Assembly: GCA_036782715.1 (NCBI GenBank)
Contig: DAIPYN010000001.1
Span: 90,903 to 154,902, forward strand
DNA: 64,000 bases
Source: UBA3478 sp036782715
GTDB lineage: Bacteria > Bacteroidota > Bacteroidia > Flavobacteriales > Flavobacteriaceae
Direction of reading: 5' to 3'
Shown here: in pieces, positions 42,046-48,840 of the stretch
Layout of the letters: every line of letters starts with the position of its first letter
Position numbering within the stretch: the first letter of the stretch is position 1
Made by a program: the position numbers and the translations under genes
Notes under the pieces: model-generated
Told to the model about the DNA's origin: nothing
What the model saw: only the letters and a program-made list of their open reading frames with translations
The model's database searches: none

Positions 42046-42561
42046 ATGCGCCTATTTTTATTTGTCTTTCTAGTTCTTTCTTTAGGTTCTTGCTCTCCCA
42101 AAGAAACCGCTACCTCGCCAGTTTCATTATCCGTAGATGAATTGATTTCTTTACTGTCAGAGGAAACAGAGCAATTGACGATTTATAATTTTTGGGCGAC
42201 TTGGTGTACCCCTTGCCTAAAAGAAATGCCAGATTTTGAAAGATTTGCCAAGGATCACCCTGAGGTGAAATTGGTTTTTGTAAGTCTCGACAGAAAGTCA
42301 GTCTGGGACAGCAAAGTTCCTCAAGTTATTGATGAGTTGGGTATTAAAAGTCAAGTATTTTTAATCGAACCTCAATCAGATTTAAACTGGCGATATAGGG
42401 TGAGTGAAAAATGGAAATTGATGTCGATTCCCGTCACCTTGATGATTGAGAAAAATAAGCGTTTATTTTTTGACGCACCTTTGAATTATCGCGATTTAGG
42501 AATTGCGCAACTTGAGTTACAAAAGACCTTAGCGAATACTTCTATCTTTGAAAAAAATTAA
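42046..42561 (+). CDS. TlpA/ResA-like thioredoxin-fold lipoprotein
   Basis: A 171-residue envelope thiol-disulfide protein. A lipoprotein signal ends in LGSC with Cys16. The thioredoxin active site WCTPC has Cys54 and Cys57. IYNFWATWC and SIPVTLMI (cis-Pro loop) confirm the thioredoxin fold. I use the ATG at 42046 because the lipoprotein signal starts there; upstream in-frame ATGs at 42001 and 42028 give poorer signals. It probably reduces or oxidises exported proteins. It is followed after 11 bases by a rhodanese-domain gene. Confidence 0.9.
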   Translation: MRLFLFVFLVLSLGSCSPKETATSPVSLSVDELISLLSEETEQLTIYNFWATWCTPCLKEMPDFERFAKDHPEVKLVFVSLDRKSVWDSKVPQVIDELGIKSQVFLIEPQSDLNWRYRVSEKWKLMSIPVTLMIEKNKRLFFDAPLNYRDLGIAQLELQKTLANTSIFEKN

Positions 42562-42572
42562 AATCACGCAGC

Positions 42573-42878
42573 ATGAATTTATCACAACAAGAGTGGATCG
42601 AAAAGCTTGAATCAACGGATAATGCAGTTATTCTAGATGTTAGAACCGCTGATGAAGTAGCTTCAGGTAAGGTTAAGGGAGCTATCAATCACGATATTTT
42701 CAATCCGCAAGGATTCATGGATGCAGTAGCTAGTTTTGATAAAAACGCATCTTATTTTGTTTACTGTCGCTCTGGAAATCGCTCAGGTCAGGCATGTGCT
42801 ATTCTGAAATCTCAAGGAATCGAAAACGCTTATAACTTAGTAGGCGGAATGATGGAATGGGGGGGTGAACTTGAATGA
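42573..42878 (+). CDS. Single-domain rhodanese-like protein
   Basis: A 101-residue rhodanese domain, a sulfur-carrier/transferase fold. The active-site loop is YCRSGNRSG with catalytic Cys65. ILDVRTADEVASG at the N-terminus is the usual entry motif and the C-terminal LVGGMMEW is the usual end. No signal peptide is visible, so it is probably cytoplasmic. It overlaps the PspC-like gene by ATGA. Confidence 0.93.
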   Translation: MNLSQQEWIEKLESTDNAVILDVRTADEVASGKVKGAINHDIFNPQGFMDAVASFDKNASYFVYCRSGNRSGQACAILKSQGIENAYNLVGGMMEWGGELE

Positions 42879-43105
42879 TTAAACCTTTGACACAGTTCAT
42901 CTATACCTTACAGTTGTGGGGATTTAAAGTTTGTCAACGGATCGGAGATTCTTGGGGGATTCGACCGAGAGTGATTCGATTAACTTTCATATATCTCACT
43001 TTTGTTACCCTAGGATTTGGCTTTGCCTTATATCTTTTTCTAGCCTTTTGGCTGAGAATAAAGGACCTTGTTTATACCAAGCGCAGTTCAGTTTTCGATC
43101 TCTAA
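42875..43105 (+). CDS. PspC domain small membrane protein
   Basis: A 76-residue protein matching the PspC domain: an N-terminal VCQRIGDSWGIRPRVIRLTF segment (the usual G(V/I)cgGlAeyfgi-dp-lvRl region) followed by one long membrane span (YLTFVTLGFGFALYLFLAFWL). PspC proteins sense envelope stress in Enterobacteria; small stand-alone PspC proteins are common and of unknown role in Bacteroidota. It is coupled to the rhodanese gene by a 4-base overlap. Confidence 0.85.
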   Translation: MIKPLTQFIYTLQLWGFKVCQRIGDSWGIRPRVIRLTFIYLTFVTLGFGFALYLFLAFWLRIKDLVYTKRSSVFDL

Positions 43106-43229
43106 AGGAGGAACTGAATACAAATTGCAGTGCTATTTTCTTTCTTTGTTTTTTAAAGCTTTCGTTGCTTAATCGTAAATTTTTTAGCAACTTGAGCGCT
43201 TTGTGTATTAAAAAATCCAAAGAAATTTT

Positions 43230-44828
43230 ATGGTTCGTTCTCTTCGACTGCTAGCTTTTATGTTTTTTGTGTTGAGTAGTAGTGCTTTAAGCGCTCAGGA
43301 AAAAGGTTTAGATCGTCGTATTGACGAAGCCTTTAAGCCTTTTTCTGACTTCGTTACCAACGTGGTCTTTTTTGAAGTATTAGGTACTCCTTTCGTACTC
43401 ATTCTGCTCGTAGGAAGCGCGCTATTTTTCACCCTTTATTTCGGTTTCCCCAATATTCGATACTTCGGTACTGCCATTAACGTAGTTCGTGGAAAATACG
43501 ATGAATTAGAGGCTAACGGTCACGGAGCCGAAAAGTCTGAAGTAAATATTGTCGATGGTGATGTTACAGGTACGATTAGAGATGAGAGTCAAGAAGGCGA
43601 GGTTAGTCACTTTCAAGCATTAGCCACTGCAGTTTCAGGAACGGTAGGTAATGGTAATATTGCTGGGGTAGCTTTAGCTATTGCTCTTGGAGGTCCTGGT
43701 GCTACCTTTTGGATGATCATTTGTGGCCTTTTAGGGATGTCTACCAAGTTTGTGGAATGTACTCTAGGTGTTCAATATCGTGATGTTGATGAAAACGGAA
43801 CGGTTTACGGTGGGCCTATGTATTTTTTAAAGAAAGGTTTGTCGAATAAAGGTTTCGCAAAACTTGGTAAAGTGGTTGCAGCCTTATTTGCTGTATTCTG
43901 TATTGGTGGATCTTTTGGAGGAGGTAATGCTGCTCAGTCCAATCAAGCTACCATCGTCATCAAAGAATTATTTGGACTAGACAGTGCGATGGCAGGTACT
44001 ATAATTGGTCTTGTAATCGCTGCCGTGGTTGGTGTAATCATTATTGGTGGTATCAAACGAATCGCTTCGGTTACTGAAAAGGTAGTACCCTTAATGGCTG
44101 TAATGTATATTCTAGCTTGCTTTTATATCATAGGAACGAACTTTGCACTTGTAGATGATGCGATTTCTCAAATTATCACTGAGGCTTTTCAACCAAAGGC
44201 GATTGGTGTTGGTGGAGTTATTGGTGTTCTTTTAATTGGATTTAGACGTGCGGCCTTCTCTAATGAAGCAGGTGCGGGTTCAGCTTCAATTGCTCACTCT
44301 GCAGTGAAGACCAACTATTCGGCGTCTGAAGGTTTGGTAGCCTTATTAGAGCCATTTATTGATACGGTTCTAATCTGTACGATGACAGCATTAGTTATCG
44401 TTATTTACAACATGGGTGGTGTTTTTGATTACGGAGGAGATGGTACGGGTGTTGTTTTAATCGACGGTATGCCTTACGAAGGTGCAGGAATTACCTCTAA
44501 AGCATTCGCTAATTATATCCCTTACTCTAATGTTTTTCTTACCATCGCAGTGGTTTTATTTGCGGTTTCCACGATGATTTCGTGGTCTTACTACGGTCTC
44601 CAATCTTGGAAATTCCTATTCGGAAGAGGCCTGGTAATGGATTTAACTTACAAATTTTTATTCCTCGTATTTATCATTATTGGGGCTGCTGCAAGTATGG
44701 ATTCGATTTGGGCCTTCTCAGATGCGATGATCTTTGCAATGGTGTTCCCTAATATGGTAGGGTTATACTTCTTGTTCCCTGAGGTAAAACAACAATTGAA
44801 ACGCTATCTAAAGGCGATTAAGAGTTAA
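43230..44828 (+). CDS. Sodium:alanine (AGCS family) symporter
   Basis: A 532-residue inner-membrane transporter of the alanine/glycine:cation symporter family. Signature segments are ALATAVSGTVGNGNIAGVALAI, STKFVECTLGVQYRD, YGGPMYFLKKGL and RAAFSNEAGAGSASIAHSA. About ten hydrophobic spans are visible. An N-terminal cleavable signal-like stretch (LLAFMFFVLSSSALSAQ) precedes the first helix, which is a Bacteroidota feature. Amino acid specificity (Ala, Gly, Ser) is inferred from family. It ends 5 bases before the TTG start of the HHH gene, whose 5' coding region contains a terminator-like hairpin. Bases 43106-43229 upstream hold no feature I can support. Confidence 0.95.
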   Translation: MVRSLRLLAFMFFVLSSSALSAQEKGLDRRIDEAFKPFSDFVTNVVFFEVLGTPFVLILLVGSALFFTLYFGFPNIRYFGTAINVVRGKYDELEANGHGAEKSEVNIVDGDVTGTIRDESQEGEVSHFQALATAVSGTVGNGNIAGVALAIALGGPGATFWMIICGLLGMSTKFVECTLGVQYRDVDENGTVYGGPMYFLKKGLSNKGFAKLGKVVAALFAVFCIGGSFGGGNAAQSNQATIVIKELFGLDSAMAGTIIGLVIAAVVGVIIIGGIKRIASVTEKVVPLMAVMYILACFYIIGTNFALVDDAISQIITEAFQPKAIGVGGVIGVLLIGFRRAAFSNEAGAGSASIAHSAVKTNYSASEGLVALLEPFIDTVLICTMTALVIVIYNMGGVFDYGGDGTGVVLIDGMPYEGAGITSKAFANYIPYSNVFLTIAVVLFAVSTMISWSYYGLQSWKFLFGRGLVMDLTYKFLFLVFIIIGAAASMDSIWAFSDAMIFAMVFPNMVGLYFLFPEVKQQLKRYLKAIKS

Positions 44829-44833
44829 ATTCA

Positions 44834-45478
44834 TTGAACTCGAAACGAACCCCTTTTCGTATCTCTAATGAAGAACGAAAAGGGGTTCTTTTTTTGCTGC
44901 TTGTTTTATGCGTAATAAAGTCTCTTCACTCATTACTTACAGAAGGGTATCAACGCGTTGTTTTCAATCCAGATCGATTTGAAATCAGTTCTGAGGAGAA
45001 AAAGGTGATAGATACTACTCGAATAGAGGACATTCAAATCGGTTCGAGTACTAATAAAATAATCACCCCGAACGAACCAATCTACAAGCGAGACCTTAAT
45101 AGGGCCTTAGCAACAGATCTAAAAAAGATTCGAGGTATTGGCCCGGTTTTATCTGAGCGGATTATAAAATACGGTCATTCCTTAAATGGGTATTCCGATA
45201 TCAATCAACTGTATCGAGTGTATGGCTTAGATTCTATCGTTGTAGATCGAATTAAAGAAGCTTTTGAAATAAGGTCAGATACTATAATTCCTATGAATAT
45301 CAGATTAGCCTCTCGGGAAGAACTCAGTACATTACCCTATCTTAGCCAATCAGAGATCGATTGGTTAATTAGTTTGAGAAATCGACCACAAGGTTTAGGG
45401 AGTAAAGAATTTGTGACTAACCTTTTATTAAAAACGTTAAACAAAAATGAAAAGCTTCTCGTATATTTGAATTATTAA
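44834..45478 (+). CDS. Helix-hairpin-helix (ComEA-like) protein, TTG start
   Basis: A 214-residue protein starting with TTG at 44834; no in-frame ATG is near and the N-terminal ISNEERKGVLFLLLVLCVI text resembles other flavobacterial HHH proteins. One membrane span lies at ~17-33. Two helix-hairpin-helix repeats follow: LKKIRGIGPVLSERIIKYG and GYSDINQLYRVYGLDSIVVDRI, with a further degenerate copy near LASREELSTLPYLSQSEIDWL. Such repeats bind DNA without sequence specificity, so a role in DNA handling at the membrane is possible. Codons 5-21 also encode a perfect terminator hairpin plus T-tract (44847-44895). Confidence 0.85.
   Translation: MNSKRTPFRISNEERKGVLFLLLVLCVIKSLHSLLTEGYQRVVFNPDRFEISSEEKKVIDTTRIEDIQIGSSTNKIITPNEPIYKRDLNRALATDLKKIRGIGPVLSERIIKYGHSLNGYSDINQLYRVYGLDSIVVDRIKEAFEIRSDTIIPMNIRLASREELSTLPYLSQSEIDWLISLRNRPQGLGSKEFVTNLLLKTLNKNEKLLVYLNY
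44847..44895 (+). terminator. Intrinsic terminator embedded in the HHH coding sequence
   Basis: A perfect 13-bp stem, GAACCCCTTTTCG/CGAAAAGGGGTTC (44847-44859 with 44876-44888), has a 16-nt loop and is followed by seven T's (44889-44895). It lies 19 bases after the symporter stop codon and inside the reading frame of the next gene. Confidence 0.82.
45462..45469 (+). promoter_or_regulatory. -7 box for the acyl-CoA dehydrogenase gene
   Basis: TATATTTG lies within the last codons of the HHH gene. The predicted start near 45473 gives a leader of about 36 nt. Confidence 0.5.
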
Positions 45479-45508
45479 TACAACGTCCATTATTATAGGT
45501 ATTCGCTC

Positions 45509-46654
45509 ATGATGAATTTTGATCGTACAGAAGAACAACAAATGGTTGCAGATGCTGCTCGTAATTTTGCAGAACAGTTCTTAACCGATAAAGTAAGAGA
45601 GTGGGATGAAACTCAGTACTTTCCGGTTGAAGTACTACGTGAGGCAGGAAATATGGGGTTTATGGGTATTTTGGTACCTGAAGCCTACGGTGGATCAGAG
45701 TTAGGATACCACGAGTATATCGCAATTATAGAAGAAATTTCTAAAGTTGACCCTTCTATTGGCTTATCCATTGCAGCGCATAATTCGCTATGTTCTAATC
45801 ACATTCTTTCTTTCGGAAGCGAGGATCAGAAAAAGCGTTATTTACCCAAGTTAGCCTCAGGTGAGCATATTGGAGCTTGGGGATTGACCGAACATAATAC
45901 TGGATCTGACGCAGGAGGTATGAACACAACCGCTGTCAAAGATGGCGATCATTGGGTACTCAACGGGTCAAAGAATTTTATAACTCACGGTAAAAGTGGT
46001 GATATAGCTGTGGTTATTGCTCGTACTGGTGAAAAAGGAGATTATCACGGCATGACTGCTTTCATTTTAGAAAAAGGAATGCCAGGATTTACTAGTGGTA
46101 AGAAAGAAGATAAGCTAGGAATGCGAGCTAGTGAAACGGCAGAAATCATATTCGATAATTGTAGAATTAGTGATGATCAGCGCCTTGGTGAACTAGGAGA
46201 GGGTTTTATTCAATCGATGAAGATCCTTGATGGGGGTCGAATCTCAATTGGAGCTTTGTCTTTGGGGATTGCTAAAGGAGCCTACGAAGCCGCTTTGAAG
46301 TATTCTAAAGAACGCGAACAATTCGGTAAACCAATATCGAGCTTTCAAGGAATTTCATTTAAGTTGGCCGATATGGCTACTGAAATTGAAGCGGCTGAAT
46401 TGCTTTTACACAAAGCAGCCTATCTAAAGAATGAAGATCGAAAAATGACCTTGCATTCAGCCATGAGCAAGATGTATGCTTCAGAACTTTGTGTTCGTGT
46501 TGCCAATGAGGCGATACAAATTCACGGTGGGTACGGATACACGAAAGATTATCCTGTAGAAAAATTCTATCGAGACGCAAAGCTTTGTACGATCGGAGAG
46601 GGAACGACTGAAATACAGAAAGTTGTAATTGCAAAAAATATACTTAAAGATTAG
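45509..46654 (+). CDS. Acyl-CoA dehydrogenase
   Basis: A 381-residue FAD enzyme of the short/branched-chain acyl-CoA dehydrogenase group, introducing the alpha-beta double bond in acyl-CoA. Signatures are GAWGLTEHNTGSDAGGM, the FAD-site WVLNGSKNFITHG, RISIGALSLGIAKGAYEAAL, REQFGKPISSFQ and the C-terminal HGGYGYTKDYPVEKFYRDAK. The catalytic base is expected in the GEGTTEIQK context near the C-terminus. ATG at 45509 or 45512 is equally possible. Confidence 0.95.
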   Translation: MMNFDRTEEQQMVADAARNFAEQFLTDKVREWDETQYFPVEVLREAGNMGFMGILVPEAYGGSELGYHEYIAIIEEISKVDPSIGLSIAAHNSLCSNHILSFGSEDQKKRYLPKLASGEHIGAWGLTEHNTGSDAGGMNTTAVKDGDHWVLNGSKNFITHGKSGDIAVVIARTGEKGDYHGMTAFILEKGMPGFTSGKKEDKLGMRASETAEIIFDNCRISDDQRLGELGEGFIQSMKILDGGRISIGALSLGIAKGAYEAALKYSKEREQFGKPISSFQGISFKLADMATEIEAAELLLHKAAYLKNEDRKMTLHSAMSKMYASELCVRVANEAIQIHGGYGYTKDYPVEKFYRDAKLCTIGEGTTEIQKVVIAKNILKD

Positions 46655-46673
46655 TGGCATTCGACTTTAATCG

Positions 46674-46681
46674 TATATTTG
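46674..46681 (+). promoter_or_regulatory. -7 box for rpsU
   Basis: TATATTTG with a predicted start near 46685, giving a leader of about 27 nt that contains the Shine-Dalgarno sequence. Confidence 0.6.
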
Positions 46682-46693
46682 CAGCCGTAATTG

Positions 46694-46703
46694 AAAGGAG
46701 GTG
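46694..46703 (+). promoter_or_regulatory. Strong Shine-Dalgarno sequence of rpsU
   Basis: AAAGGAGGTG, close to a full complement of the 16S 3' end, with 10 nt between GGAGG and the ATG at 46712. Other starts in the window that I inspected lack anything comparable, as expected for Bacteroidota, whose ribosomes hide the anti-Shine-Dalgarno. Confidence 0.85.
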
Positions 46704-46711
46704 CAAGTAGT

Positions 46712-46906
46712 ATGCTAATTATTCCAGTAAAAGAAGGTGAAAATATCGATAGAGCGCTAAAGCGTTTTAAGCGTAAATTCGACAAAACAGGTACCATGCG
46801 TCAGCTCAGAAGCCGTCAGCAGTTCGTCAAGAAATCGGTACGTAAGCGCGAGCAGTTACAAAAAGCTCAATACATTCAAGGATTACGCGATCAAGAAGCG
46901 CTATAG
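46712..46906 (+). CDS. rpsU: 30S ribosomal protein bS21
   Basis: A 64-residue basic protein, MLIIPVKEGENIDRALKRF at the start and ending in GLRDQEAL, typical of bS21 in Bacteroidota. In Flavobacterium ribosomes bS21, with bS18 and bS6, has been shown to occlude the anti-Shine-Dalgarno, and rpsU itself carries a strong Shine-Dalgarno, allowing autoregulation. The same arrangement is seen here. An in-frame GTG/ATG upstream is not used since the Shine-Dalgarno points to 46712. A terminator follows at 46929-46954. Confidence 0.96.
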   Translation: MLIIPVKEGENIDRALKRFKRKFDKTGTMRQLRSRQQFVKKSVRKREQLQKAQYIQGLRDQEAL

Positions 46907-46928
46907 TCCAAAGAATTTTTATAATTGT

Positions 46929-46954
46929 AAAGCCTGCATTAGCAGGCTTTTTTT
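46929..46954 (+). terminator. Intrinsic terminator after rpsU
   Basis: A 9-bp stem AAAGCCTGC/GCAGGCTTT with loop ATTA is followed by further T's to 46954. xerC-like coding starts 12 bases later. Confidence 0.92.
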
Positions 46955-46966
46955 ATTTTCAAGGTT

Positions 46967-47881
46967 ATGTACGAAATCGAAGACTTTGTGAATTTTCTAA
47001 AGCTCGAGAAGAAATATTCTCAGCATACGTGTTCTTCTTATTATTCTGATCTTTCTCAAGCCTTCGAGTATTTTGAGTTGACGGTAGATCAGTTTTCAAG
47101 ACTCACCGAGCTCGACTATTCTTTGCTGCGAAATTTTATCGTCTATCTGAGTAGTCAAGATCTCAATCCTCGAACCATCAATAGAAAGGTAAGTGCGCTT
47201 CGTCGATTTTATTCTTATTTCTTAAGCAAATCTGTGATTAGTATTCATCCGCTAGGTAATCATAAAGCTCTAAAGCAACCCAAAAAGGTTTCTGTTCCCT
47301 TTTCTGAGGATGAGATTCAAGAGTTATTCGATCATTTTAACCGTTCTAGTGCCTCAGATACTTTCGAAAAGTTAAGAGATCGATTAATTGTGGAATTACT
47401 TTACACGCTTGGTGTTCGTCGAAGTGAGCTTATTGGCATTAAAGATCGAGATTTGGACACTAATTCACGTACTGTTAAGATCTATGGTAAGGGGGGAAAA
47501 GAGCGATTGCTTCCACTTCTGCCTTCCACGATGGATTTAGTAAAAGAGTATGTTAAGAAGAGAGGAATAAAGTTTCAGACCTCATCTTTTTCTTCATTTT
47601 TGGTTACGGATAAAGGACAAGAACTGTATCCGAAACTTGTATACCGTAAGATAAATGACTACCTTAAAGGTGTGTCGGTTAAGCAGAAGAAGAGTCCGCA
47701 TATGATTCGACACACGTTTGCGACGCATTTGTTAAATCGCGGAGCTGACCTGAATACCGTTAAGGAGTTGTTAGGGCATAGTAGTTTAGCTGCTACCCAG
47801 GTTTATACCCATAGCAGTATTGAGGAGCTAAAAATGGTTTATCAGTCTTCGCATCCGCGCGGTAATCAATCTTCTTCTTAA
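46967..47881 (+). CDS. Tyrosine recombinase, XerC/XerD-like
   Basis: A 304-residue tyrosine recombinase. The N-terminal SAM-like core-binding domain spans residues ~1-85. The catalytic residues are R151 (GVRRSEL), the beta2-3 Lys near 174-175 (YGKGGKER), H245 and R248 (PHMIRH), H271 (GHSSL) and nucleophile Y280 (TQVYTH). Length, context (rpsU, hpf, tuf) and absence of excision genes or attachment repeats point to a housekeeping Xer recombinase resolving chromosome dimers, not a mobile integrase. Confidence 0.93.
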   Translation: MYEIEDFVNFLKLEKKYSQHTCSSYYSDLSQAFEYFELTVDQFSRLTELDYSLLRNFIVYLSSQDLNPRTINRKVSALRRFYSYFLSKSVISIHPLGNHKALKQPKKVSVPFSEDEIQELFDHFNRSSASDTFEKLRDRLIVELLYTLGVRRSELIGIKDRDLDTNSRTVKIYGKGGKERLLPLLPSTMDLVKEYVKKRGIKFQTSSFSSFLVTDKGQELYPKLVYRKINDYLKGVSVKQKKSPHMIRHTFATHLLNRGADLNTVKELLGHSSLAATQVYTHSSIEELKMVYQSSHPRGNQSSS

Positions 47882-47913
47882 GTAGAACGGGTTTACCCAC
47901 AAAATTCAAAGTT

Positions 47914-48210
47914 ATGGTTGTACAATTTCATGCAGTCAACTTTAAAGCTGATGCAAAGCTCAAAACCTTTATTGACAAAAGACTTGAGAAACTCGAACGA
48001 TTCTATGGTCGTATTCTTGAAGCTGAGGTTTTTCTAAAGGTTGAAAACACGAAACAGAAGTCTAATAAGCTAACAGAGATTAAGTTAGTTGTTCCTAAAG
48101 GTAAGTTGCTGGTAAGGAAGTTTGCAAAGACCTTTGAGCAGTCTGCAGACCAAGGAGTTCATGCCCTTGAACGTATGGTCAAAAAGAAAAAGCAAATCAG
48201 AGGTTTTTGA
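47914..48210 (+). CDS. hpf: Ribosome hibernation-promoting factor, short form
   Basis: A 98-residue HPF/RaiA/YfiA-type protein that binds the 30S decoding region in stationary phase. VQFHAVNFKADAKLKTFIDKRLEKLERF and the basic tail RMVKKKKQIRGF match the family. It is the short form without the C-terminal dimerisation domain of long HPF. It follows the recombinase gene by 32 bases. Confidence 0.93.
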   Translation: MVVQFHAVNFKADAKLKTFIDKRLEKLERFYGRILEAEVFLKVENTKQKSNKLTEIKLVVPKGKLLVRKFAKTFEQSADQGVHALERMVKKKKQIRGF

Positions 48211-48233
48211 TGATAGAAATTTGTTAGAATTTG

Positions 48234-48264
48234 TTTTGATAAAAAAAAATATTCTCTACATTTG
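48234..48264 (+). promoter_or_regulatory. Full -33/-7 promoter of the tRNA-tuf operon
   Basis: TTTTG at 48234-48238 and TACATTTG at 48257-48264 are separated by 18 nt, the best match to the Bacteroidota -33/-7 consensus in the window. The predicted start is near 48268, inside the 5' arm of the hairpin at 48266-48287. Confidence 0.75.
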
Positions 48265-48265
48265 C

Positions 48266-48294
48266 AGTCCGTTAGAAATAGCGGACTTTTTTTT
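48266..48294 (+). terminator. Terminator-like hairpin overlapping the tRNA operon start site
   Basis: A 6-bp stem AGTCCG/CGGACT with a 10-nt loop is followed by seven T's (48288-48294). It can terminate hpf read-through. A transcript starting near 48268 would lack two bases of the 5' arm. Confidence 0.68.
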
Positions 48295-48314
48295 GTTGGA
48301 AAAAGGCGTTTGAC

Positions 48315-48391
48315 GCCGGTGTAGCTCAGCTGGCTAGAGCAGCTGATTTGTAATCAGCAGGTCGTGGGTTCGAGTCCCTCCACCGGCTCCA
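48315..48391 (+). tRNA. tRNA-Thr (anticodon TGT)
   Basis: A 77-base cloverleaf including encoded CCA. The acceptor stem GCCGGTG pairs with CACCGGC. The anticodon stem is GCTGA/TCAGC with loop TTTGTAA, giving UGU. The T arm contains GTGGGTTCGAGTCCC. It is first in the Thr-Tyr-Gly-Thr-tuf array. Confidence 0.97.
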
Positions 48392-48424
48392 ATATCAAAA
48401 AGGGGGAGTGATCCCAACAGTGCC

Positions 48425-48510
48425 GGGGAGATACTCAAGCGGCCAACGAGGACAGACTGTAAATCTGTTGGTTTTTACCTTCGCAGGTTCGAATCCTGCT
48501 CTCCCCACCA
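48425..48510 (+). tRNA. tRNA-Tyr (anticodon GTA)
   Basis: An 86-base class II tRNA with long variable arm. The acceptor stem is GGGGAGA/TCTCCCC, CCA is encoded, and the anticodon loop CTGTAAA is flanked by ACAGA/TCTGT, giving GUA. Confidence 0.97.
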
Positions 48511-48548
48511 ATTGAAATAATGAAACATACGTCTAATGTAGACGAAAT

Positions 48549-48621
48549 GCGGGAGTAGCTCAGTTGGTAGAGCGTCAGCCTTCCAAGCTGAATGTCGCCG
48601 GTTCGAACCCGGTCTCCCGCT
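48549..48621 (+). tRNA. tRNA-Gly (anticodon TCC)
   Basis: A 73-base cloverleaf. The acceptor stem is GCGGGAG/CTCCCGC and the anticodon stem TCAGC/GCTGA with loop CTTCCAA, giving UCC. CCA is not encoded (the gene is followed by CAAAA). Confidence 0.97.
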
Positions 48622-48670
48622 CAAAATATTACAAAGAGTTACAATGCTCTTGCTTTTAAGGAAACATTAG

Positions 48671-48742
48671 GCCGGTGTAGCTCAGGGGTAGAGCGTTTCC
48701 TTGGTAAGGAAGAGGTCACGGGTTCAAATCCCGTCATTGGCT
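48671..48742 (+). tRNA. tRNA-Thr (anticodon GGT)
   Basis: A 72-base cloverleaf. The acceptor GCCGGTG pairs with CATTGGC using two G-U pairs. The anticodon loop TTGGTAA gives GGU. CCA is not encoded. Confidence 0.96.
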
Positions 48743-48763
48743 CAAATAAAAGAATTAATATGG

Positions 48764-48798
48764 CACTGCGCTCCCCAAAGGAGTGTAAGTGTTTTTTT
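48764..48798 (+). terminator. Terminator in the leader of tuf
   Basis: The stem pairs 48764-48774 (CACTGCGCTCC) with 48780-48791 (GGAGTGTAAGTG), with one bulged A, two G-U pairs and a CCAAA loop, then seven T's (48792-48798). It separates the tRNA genes from tuf at 48841. Confidence 0.75.
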
Positions 48799-48840
48799 AA
48801 GATTATACACTAATATAAACTAAGATTAAATTCATTAACA

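Noticed and set aside
43106..43125. AAAGGAGGA just after the PspC-like stop as a Shine-Dalgarno
   Set aside because: No start codon with an open frame lies at a usable distance; the sequence spans the PspC stop codon by chance.
42931..43254. Reading frame of 107 codons over PspC and the symporter leader
   Set aside because: It overlaps pspC-like coding in another frame, is Phe/Ser/Cys-rich without family features, and enters the symporter start.
46967..47881. Tyrosine recombinase as a sign of an integrated element
   Set aside because: It lies in the stable rpsU-hpf-tRNA-tuf context, has Xer-like length and motifs, and no attachment repeats, excision gene or foreign composition are seen nearby. 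tRNA genes downstream are intact.
48780..48811. AGTGTA/TACACT pairing as an antiterminator for the tuf leader terminator
   Set aside because: The 3' partner (48806-48811) is transcribed only after the T-tract, too late to prevent termination.
48592..48813. Reading frame of 73 codons across the tRNA genes
   Set aside because: It runs through tRNA-Gly and tRNA-Thr, whose structures explain the sequence.
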